A stretch of DNA of 64,000 nt from Patulibacter sp. Its GTDB lineage: Bacteria > Actinomycetota > Thermoleophilia > Solirubrobacterales > Solirubrobacteraceae. Numbering within the stretch: position 1 is the stretch's first letter; each line of letters opens with the position of its first letter. Positions 59,586-64,000 of this stretch are shown here, piece by piece. The notes beneath the pieces were generated by a model. That model was not told where the DNA came from. It ran no database searches and saw nothing but the letters and a program-made list of their open reading frames with translations. Both the position numbers and the translations under genes were made by a program. The stretch spans positions 1 through 64,000 of the forward strand of contig NZ_JAURWA010000137.1 of assembly GCF_030655195.1 (NCBI RefSeq). Direction: 5' to 3'.

Positions 59586-61079
59586 TTAGAGCTGGACGAT
59601 CACCGACTTCGTCTCCTGGTAGGCCGAGAGGACCTCCTCGCCCATCTCGCGGCCCCAGCCCGACTGCTTGTAGCCGCCGAAGGGCAGCGCTGCGTCGTAG
59701 ATGTGGTACGTGTTCACGTGCACCGTGCCGGCCTTGATCCGCGCCGCCAGCTTGTGCGCGTTGCTCAGGTCCTTGGTCCAGATGCCGGCCGCCAGGCCGT
59801 AGACCGAGTCGTTGGCCTTGGCCGCCAGCTCGTCGACGTCCTGGAACGGCATCGCGACCACGACCGGCCCGAAGATCTCCTCGCGCACGATGCGTGCGTC
59901 GTCGGTGGTGTCGACGAGGACGGTCGGCTGCACGAAGTAGCCGGGACCGTCGATCGCGTTGCCGCCCGCGACGGCGCGGGAGCCCGCGTCGCTGCCGATC
60001 TTCAGGTAGCCGGTCACGCGGTCGAACTGCTCGGAGGAGACGAGCGGGCCCATCTCGGTGTCCGGCTGCAGGCCGTGGCCGACCTTGATGTTGTTGGCCG
60101 CGTCGCTGACGCCGGCGACGACCTCGTCGAACAGGTCGTTCTGGATGTAGAGGCGCGAGCCGGCCGTGCAGACCTCGCCCTGGTTGAAGAAGATGCCGTT
60201 CGCCGCGCCGGCGATGGCCGCGGGGACGTCGGCGTCGCCGAGGACGATGTTCGGGCTCTTGCCGCCGAGCTCGAGGGACACGCGCTTGAGGTTCGTCTTG
60301 CCCGCCGCCTGCGCGATGAGCTTGCCGACCTCGGTGGACCCGGTGAACGCGACCTTGTCGACGTCGTCGTGCTCGGCCAGCGCCGCGCCGGCGTCGCCGT
60401 AGCCCGTGATGACGTTCAGGACGCCCGGGGGGATCCCGGCCTCGAGGGCCAGCTCGCCGAGACGGATGGCCGAGAGCGGCGTCTGCTCGGCGGGCTTCAG
60501 GATGATCGTGCAGCCGGTGGCCAGCGCGGGGCCGACCTTCCACGCCGCCATCAGCAGCGGGAAGTTCCACGGGATGATCTGCGCGACGACGCCGACCGGC
60601 TCCTTCGTCGTGTAGGCGTGGAACTCGCCGCCCGGCAGGTAGGGGAGCGACGGGCGGACCGTGGAGCCGCGCAGCTTCGTGGCCCAGCCGCTCATGTACC
60701 AGAAGTTGTCGGCGGCGAGGGGGACGTCGGCGGCCGCGGCGACGGCCATCGCCTTGCCGTTGTCGAGGGAGTCGAGCTCGGCCAGCTGGTCGAGGTTCTC
60801 CATGATCAGGTCGCCGAGGCGGTGGATGACGCGGCCGCGCTCGGACGGGGTCATCGTCTTCCACGGACCGTCGAGCGCCTTGCGCGCGGCGCGGACGGCG
60901 CGGTCGACGTCCTCCTTCTTGCCGTGGGCGACCGAGGTCAGGACCTCGCCGGTACCGGGATCGATCGTCTCGAACGTGGCGCCGTCGGCGGCGTCGACGT
61001 GCTCGCCGTCGATGATCAGCTGCTTCGTCCCGGAGAGGAACTCGCGGGCGTGGGTCGCGGTGACGCTTACGGTGGCCAT
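59586..61079 (-). CDS. NAD(P)-dependent aldehyde dehydrogenase
   Basis: 497 aa. Catalytic Cys in FNQGEVCTAGSRLY (residue ~295), Glu in VSLELGGKSPNIVL (~262), cofactor motif AFTGSTEVGKLIA and PWNFPLLMAAWKVGPAL. Closest by eye to betaine/phenylacetaldehyde dehydrogenases. Start ATG 61079 has GGAG about 6 nt upstream, and a TACGGT promoter ~58 nt upstream gives a true leader. It ends with a TAA stop, unusual in this window. Substrate could be a fatty or aromatic aldehyde. Confidence 0.92.
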   Translation of the reverse strand: MATVSVTATHAREFLSGTKQLIIDGEHVDAADGATFETIDPGTGEVLTSVAHGKKEDVDRAVRAARKALDGPWKTMTPSERGRVIHRLGDLIMENLDQLAELDSLDNGKAMAVAAAADVPLAADNFWYMSGWATKLRGSTVRPSLPYLPGGEFHAYTTKEPVGVVAQIIPWNFPLLMAAWKVGPALATGCTIILKPAEQTPLSAIRLGELALEAGIPPGVLNVITGYGDAGAALAEHDDVDKVAFTGSTEVGKLIAQAAGKTNLKRVSLELGGKSPNIVLGDADVPAAIAGAANGIFFNQGEVCTAGSRLYIQNDLFDEVVAGVSDAANNIKVGHGLQPDTEMGPLVSSEQFDRVTGYLKIGSDAGSRAVAGGNAIDGPGYFVQPTVLVDTTDDARIVREEIFGPVVVAMPFQDVDELAAKANDSVYGLAAGIWTKDLSNAHKLAARIKAGTVHVNTYHIYDAALPFGGYKQSGWGREMGEEVLSAYQETKSVIVQL

Positions 61080-61136
61080 GGGTGCTCCGTGCTCGTGGTC
61101 GGTGGCGCGTGCGCGTCACCGAGGTCTTGTGGATCG

Positions 61137-61173
61137 ACCGTACGCCCGCGCACGTTGCGTCCACGTTGCAACG
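61137..61173 (-). promoter_or_regulatory. Aldehyde dehydrogenase promoter with repeat operator
   Basis: Minus-strand -10 TACGGT (61142-61137). Upstream, CACGTTGC occurs at 61151-61158 and 61162-61169, an 11-bp spacing, and the second copy lies in the palindrome CGTTGCAACG (61164-61173), placing it over the -35 region. Candidate site for PucR or another regulator. Confidence 0.5.
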
Positions 61174-61332
61174 AACGAGCGGCAAGGCGCCACGTTCGGG
61201 CCCCTCCGTGACGAACGTCGCATCTCGCGCGCGCTGCGTCCCGCCGGCCCTCCCCCGCCGCGCCCGGAGCCACCCCGGCCGTGCGACAAGTAGGACGTGG
61301 CACCTCCCGCTCCGGCACGGCATGATGTGCGC

Positions 61333-62835
61333 GTGAGCCAGATCGACCCGCGCACCCCCGTCCTCGTCGGCACCGGCCAGGTCTCCGACCGCCCGGCGAA
61401 GGGCGAGGCGACGACGCGGACGCCCCTGGACCTGATGGTCGAGGCGGCCCGCGCCGCCGCCGCCGACGCCGGCCCCGGTGGCGAGGCGCTGCTCGCGAAG
61501 ACCGACAGCCTCGGGATCGTCGACATCTTCTGCTGGCCCGTCCCGGACCCCGGCGCCCTCGTGGCGCGGGAGCTGGGGATCGCGCCGCGCGAGACGGTCC
61601 GCACGGTCATCGGCGGCAACAGCCCCATCGCCCTGCTGGCCGACGCCGCGGGCCGGATCGCCGCGGGCGAGATGGACGTCGCGCTGCTCGGCGGCGGCGA
61701 GGTCGGCACCGCCTTCCGTGCCGCGCTGATGTCGGGCGGCTCGACGGGCTGGGAGGAGCAGCCCGAGGGCACCGCCCCCACGCGCGTGCTGGGCACGGAC
61801 CGCCCGCCGTCCCACGACGCCGAGCTGGCCGCGGGCATCGCCTACCCGATCTCGTACTACCCCCTCTTCGAGCACCGTCTGCGCCACGCCGCCGGCCGGA
61901 GCACCGCCGAGCAGCGCGCGTGGATCGGCGAGTGGTGGGCGCGCTACAGCTCCATCGCGGTCGATCACCCGCAGGGCTGGGCCCAGGAGGCCATGACCGC
62001 CGAGCAGCTGGCGACGCCGGGGCCGAAGAACCGCCTGATCAGCGACCCCTACACGCGGCACATGAACGCGGACATCGGCGTGGACCAGGCCGCGATGCTG
62101 CTCCTGACGAGCGTCGAGGCCGCCGAGGCCGCCGGCATCCCGCGCGACCGCTGGGTCTTCGTGCACGGGACCGCGTCGGCGTCGGACCACTGGTTCGTCG
62201 GCGAGCGCGAGCACCTCGACCGCTCCCCCGCGATCGCCGCGAGCGGTCGGGCGCTGTTCGGGCACCGCGGCACGTCGGCCGACGAGATCGCCCTCGTCGA
62301 CCTCTACTCCTGCTTCCCGTGCGCGGTGCAGGTCGGCGCGAACGAGCTCGGCTTCGTCGTCGACGACCCGCAGCGCCCGCTCACGGTCACGGGCGGCCTG
62401 GCGCTCTTCGGCGGCCCGGCGAACAACTACGTCACCCACTCGATCGCCACGCTCGCCGACCGCGCCCGGGAGCGCCCGGACGAGCTCGCCCTGGCCAGCG
62501 CCGTCGGCTGGTACCTGACCAAGCACGGCCTGGCGCTGCTCTCGGCGACGCCGCCCGAGAAGCCCTACGCCCACCACGACGTCCAGTCCGAGGTCGACGC
62601 GACCCCCACCCGCGAGATCGCGGACGCGCCGTCGGGCACGTGGACCGTCGAGACGTTCACCGCCGCCTACGACCGCGAGGGCACCGCGTCGGTGGGGTCC
62701 GTCGTCGCGCTGGACGCCGACGGCCGTCGCGCCTTCGGGCGCACCGAGGACCCGGAGGTGCTCGGCCGCCTGCTGGACGGCGACCCGATCGACGGCGCCG
62801 TCGAGCTCGACGGCGCGGGGGGCTTCGCGCTCTGA
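61333..62835 (+). CDS. Thiolase-superfamily acetyl-CoA acetyltransferase
   Basis: 500 aa from GTG 61333, 6 nt after CATGAT. Thiolase-like core (PVLVGTGQVSDRPAKGE, NSPIALLADAAGRIAAGEMD, NADIGVDQAAMLLLTSVEAA) and the C-terminal DUF35-like tail (residues ~400-500). The usual GHPxGA end motif is replaced by GGLALFGGPANNY, as in a mycobacterial subgroup. Members act on acyl-CoA in beta-oxidation or sterol breakdown, but catalytic activity of this subgroup is uncertain. Divergent from the dehydrogenase. Confidence 0.85.
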   Translation: MSQIDPRTPVLVGTGQVSDRPAKGEATTRTPLDLMVEAARAAAADAGPGGEALLAKTDSLGIVDIFCWPVPDPGALVARELGIAPRETVRTVIGGNSPIALLADAAGRIAAGEMDVALLGGGEVGTAFRAALMSGGSTGWEEQPEGTAPTRVLGTDRPPSHDAELAAGIAYPISYYPLFEHRLRHAAGRSTAEQRAWIGEWWARYSSIAVDHPQGWAQEAMTAEQLATPGPKNRLISDPYTRHMNADIGVDQAAMLLLTSVEAAEAAGIPRDRWVFVHGTASASDHWFVGEREHLDRSPAIAASGRALFGHRGTSADEIALVDLYSCFPCAVQVGANELGFVVDDPQRPLTVTGGLALFGGPANNYVTHSIATLADRARERPDELALASAVGWYLTKHGLALLSATPPEKPYAHHDVQSEVDATPTREIADAPSGTWTVETFTAAYDREGTASVGSVVALDADGRRAFGRTEDPEVLGRLLDGDPIDGAVELDGAGGFAL

Positions 62836-62935
62836 GCCCCGGCGGTGCGGCGGACGGGCCGGTGCGCCGCTCCCTCGGGGTCGGTCCGCGTCCGACGCAC
62901 TGGCGATCCGGGCGGGGTCGCCGTAGGATCGCGCC

Positions 62936-63976
62936 ATGGCGACCCGGTTCTCCGTCCCCGCAGGCACGAAGGGCGCCCGCGCCGGCGCGAAGGGCGTCCC
63001 CGGGCTCGAGCTGGAGCTCGAGCGCCTCCGCCCGCAGCTGACGGGCTACTGCTACCGCATGCTGGGCTCGTGGTTCGAGGCCGAGGACGCGGTGCAGGAG
63101 ACGATGGTCCGCGCATGGCGCCGGTCGTCGACCCTGACGGAGCGCGCCGCGCTGAAGTCCTGGCTGTACCGGATCGCGACGAACGTCTGCCTCGACGCGT
63201 TGAAGGGCACGAAGCGTCGCGCCCGGCCGATGGACCTGGGTCCGTCGTCGACCGCCGAGTCGGCGCTCGGCGGGCTGCCGGAGAACGTCTGGATCGAGCC
63301 GGTGCCCGACGTCCGCGTCCTGACGTCGGGTGCCGATCCGGCGGACGTCGCGGCGGACCGCGAGACCATCCGCCTGGCGTTCGTCACCGCGCTGCAGCAC
63401 CTGCCGCCCCGCCAGCGCGCGGTCCTGGTCCTGCGCACGGTCCTGCACTGGAGCGCGGCCGAGGTCGCCGACCTGCTCGAGACGACGGTCGCGTCGGTCA
63501 ACAGCGCCCTGCAGCGGGCCCGGGCGACCCTGGACGCGGTGCAGCCGTCCGAGGACCTGACGGCCCTGGGCGACGGCGACCGCGAGCTCGTCGAGCGCTA
63601 CGTGGACTGCTTCGAGCGCTACGACGTCGACGCCCTCGTGGCGCTGTTGCACGAGGACGCGACCTTCCAGATGCCGCCGATGGAGCTGTGGCTGCGCGGA
63701 CCGGAGCAGATCGCGGCGTTCTACCGCGGCCAGGGCGCGGCGTGCCGTGGCTCCCGCGTCGTGCCGACGACCGCCAACGGCAGCCCCGCGTTCGGGGCCT
63801 ACAAGCCCGACGCGGACGACCCGGAGCTCTTCCGGCCCTGGTCGATCGCGGTGCTCGAGATCGCCGGCGGGCGGATCGTCGGCATCCACAACTTCCTCGA
63901 CACCCGCCTCTTCGCCGAGTTCGGCCTGCCGTCCGAGCTGCGCGGTGCGCGCACCGCGCAGCTCGCGCCGCTCTAG
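62936..63976 (+). CDS. ECF-type sigma-70 factor with C-terminal SnoaL-like domain
   Basis: 346 aa from ATG 62936, 6 nt after TAGGAT. Region 2 is LTGYCYRMLGSWFEAEDAVQET (residues ~40-61) with W-rich LKSWLYRIATNVCLDALKG; region 4 is LPPRQRAVLVLRTVLHWSAAEVADLLETT (~155-185). The C-terminal ~120 residues (LVERYVDCFERYDVDALVALL) are SnoaL/NTF2-like. This is the SigG/TIGR02960-type ECF group, in which the tail regulates activity instead of a separate anti-sigma factor. The last 24 bp of the window carry nothing. Confidence 0.92.
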   Translation: MATRFSVPAGTKGARAGAKGVPGLELELERLRPQLTGYCYRMLGSWFEAEDAVQETMVRAWRRSSTLTERAALKSWLYRIATNVCLDALKGTKRRARPMDLGPSSTAESALGGLPENVWIEPVPDVRVLTSGADPADVAADRETIRLAFVTALQHLPPRQRAVLVLRTVLHWSAAEVADLLETTVASVNSALQRARATLDAVQPSEDLTALGDGDRELVERYVDCFERYDVDALVALLHEDATFQMPPMELWLRGPEQIAAFYRGQGAACRGSRVVPTTANGSPAFGAYKPDADDPELFRPWSIAVLEIAGGRIVGIHNFLDTRLFAEFGLPSELRGARTAQLAPL

Positions 63977-64000
63977 GCGGCCGCGCCCGCGCGGTCCCGG

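Noticed and set aside
1-64000. Prophage, transposon, integron or biosynthetic megasynthase
   Set aside because: No integrase, transposase, structural phage gene, PKS or NRPS was found, and base use is even along the window.

Overview
The window is very GC-rich (by eye well over 70%), has strong G/C bias at third codon positions, carries densely packed genes on both strands, and uses many GTG starts. This fits an actinobacterium. The mix of genes (PucR and TetR regulators, crotonase, thiolase and aldehyde dehydrogenase genes, an ECF factor with a SnoaL-like tail, short proteins seen in the Solirubrobacterales) suggests the Thermoleophilia (Solirubrobacter, Patulibacter or Conexibacter type), but that placement is inference. 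No phage, plasmid, insertion sequence, CRISPR array, rRNA operon or canonical tRNA was found. The window is chromosomal housekeeping and accessory DNA.

Layout. 1-2.8 kb: a coiled-coil protein running off the left edge and an unannotated 47-aa gene, divergent from an RtcB RNA ligase; the gap holds two tRNA T-arm-like hairpins. 3.0-6.8 kb: YbdK-type ligase, rhomboid protease, GNAT, crotonase and a small membrane protein. 7.0-11.5 kb: a two-domain fatty acyl-CoA-reductase-like protein, two TetR regulators and an AurF-like diiron oxygenase whose promoter carries twin 18-bp operators. 11.7-15.3 kb: two CHAD proteins and ppk1, a polyphosphate operon. 15.4-18.5 kb: an ABC-2 exporter, a GNAT and an unknown protein. 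18.6-25.5 kb: a Kdp potassium pump operon in the order (26-aa peptide)-F-A-C-B, followed by a KdpD N-terminal half and a membrane-anchored protein. 25.7-29.0 kb: aldose epimerase, a DHA2 transporter and a NagD phosphatase. 29.2-33.9 kb: two CNNM/CorC transporters and a two-component pair whose kinase is the missing C-terminal half of KdpD. 34.0-41.8 kb: a phosphoesterase, cysteine-free bS18, a POLLUX-like channel, an acetyltransferase, DUF1653, an aldo/keto reductase and a Tim44-like protein. 41.9-49.0 kb: two OafA-type acyltransferases and a three-gene methyltransferase/glycosyltransferase operon. 49.5-55 kb: a TIM-barrel protein, a nucleotidyltransferase, a DCC protein, an acyl-CoA desaturase and asparagine synthetase. 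55.1-64 kb: a second ABC exporter, a transglycosylase-like cell-wall protein, a PucR regulator, an aldehyde dehydrogenase, a thiolase and an ECF sigma factor.

Themes. Ion homeostasis links Kdp, the split KdpD/KdpE system, the RCK/POLLUX-like channel and the CNNM proteins. Fatty acyl metabolism links the acyl-CoA reductase, crotonase, AurF-like oxygenase, desaturase, thiolase and aldehyde dehydrogenase. Surface glycan work links the acyltransferases and the glycosyltransferase operon.

Regulatory grammar. Most transcription-unit starts show a TANNNT (or CATNNT) -10 hexamer ending 6-10 nt before the start codon with no Shine-Dalgarno, i.e. predicted leaderless mRNAs; I used this to choose starts. 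Genes inside operons are usually joined by ATGA or GTGA overlaps. Four terminators share a distinctive TCGTCGTTCC tail. Several intergenic gaps carry palindromic or ~28/70-bp tandem repeats. I computed nothing; positions and matches were read by eye.
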